A stretch of DNA of 6,474 nt from Clostridia bacterium (GTDB lineage: Bacteria; Bacillota; Clostridia; Christensenellales; UBA3700). Within the stretch, counting starts at the first letter, position 1. Each line of letters opens with the position of its first letter. The stretch covers positions 1-6,474 of the forward strand of contig JAIEEW010000037.1 in NCBI GenBank assembly GCA_029067255.1. The letters run 5' to 3'. The position numbers and the translations under genes are program-made. Of this stretch, positions 6,418-6,474 are shown piece by piece. The notes under the pieces were generated by a model. That model ran no database searches. It had not been told where the DNA came from and saw nothing but the letters and a program-made list of their open reading frames with translations.

Positions 6418-6474
6418 TATTTCTTTAATTTCCTTGTCGTTGCCGAAAATCAGATATGTAACTACTGTATCGTC

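Larger units (their letters stand above)
6147..6474. other. 328-base stretch without a confident gene: repeats and a possible minus-strand gene end
   Basis: No complete gene is visible. The plus strand is purine-rich from about 6220 to 6300. From 6278 rightward come five inverted repeats: TAGGC/GCCTA around AAAAAA (6278-6293), the minus-strand terminator (6299-6338), TGGTGCACCA (6344-6353), AGAGG/CCTCT (6362-6377) and a 10-bp hairpin (6394-6417). There are also two direct repeats, ACCAGTAA (6350 and 6385) and CCTTGTCGTT (6396 and 6432). On the minus strand one frame is open from 6474 down to a TAG at 6216-6214 with no start. Its first roughly 30 residues (including FGNDKEIKEISLADNDKAI) look protein-like, but it runs through the terminator, so it may be the tail of a gene entering from the right or a chance reading. 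Confidence 0.6.

Noticed and set aside
6350..6441. CRISPR-like array from the 35-36-base repeat spacing
   Set aside because: The two direct repeats are 8 and 10 bases, differ from each other, and each occurs only twice.

Overview
The window looks like chromosomal DNA from a low- to medium-GC anaerobic Gram-positive bacterium, most likely a gut-type member of the Clostridia. The reasons are the oxygen-sensitive radical-SAM sulfatase-maturating enzyme, which closely matches the clostridial type, the sigma-A-like promoters with 16-18 bp spacers, the GGAG-type ribosome binding sites, and the AT-rich codons. The species cannot be fixed from the sequence. All confident genes are on the plus strand, in three blocks.

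Block 1 (1-2534) is a sulfatase whose N-terminus lies before the window, followed 7 nt later by an anaerobic sulfatase-maturating enzyme (anSME). The second protein would convert the active-site Cys (or Ser) of the first into formylglycine, so the pair is a self-contained module for removing sulfate esters, probably from host or dietary glycans.

Block 2 (2629-5043) is a regulated two-gene operon. A consensus promoter (TTGACA, 17 bp, TAAAAT) is followed at once by a perfect 24-nt palindrome where transcription should start. Then come a TetR-family regulator and, overlapping its stop by 4 nt, a FAD-type acetolactate synthase large subunit (IlvB family). No ilvN-type regulatory subunit is present. 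The enzyme carries an unusual four-cysteine insert just after its thiamine-diphosphate motif. A rho-independent terminator closes the operon.

Block 3 (5035-6146) has its own extended -10 promoter, whose -35 element sits inside the preceding terminator. It drives a small split-barrel flavin-binding protein of the pyridoxamine-phosphate-oxidase type and a six-helix DUF998-like membrane protein. The leaders of these two genes resemble each other.

The last 328 bases (6147-6474) hold no convincing complete gene. They contain a minus-strand rho-independent terminator and a dense series of inverted and direct repeats. The minus strand is also open from the window edge, so a minus-strand gene or structured RNA probably enters from the right.

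The most noteworthy items are the cysteine insert in a TetR-controlled, orphan acetolactate synthase, its very clean operator, and the repeat-dense right edge. None of these proves a new system.
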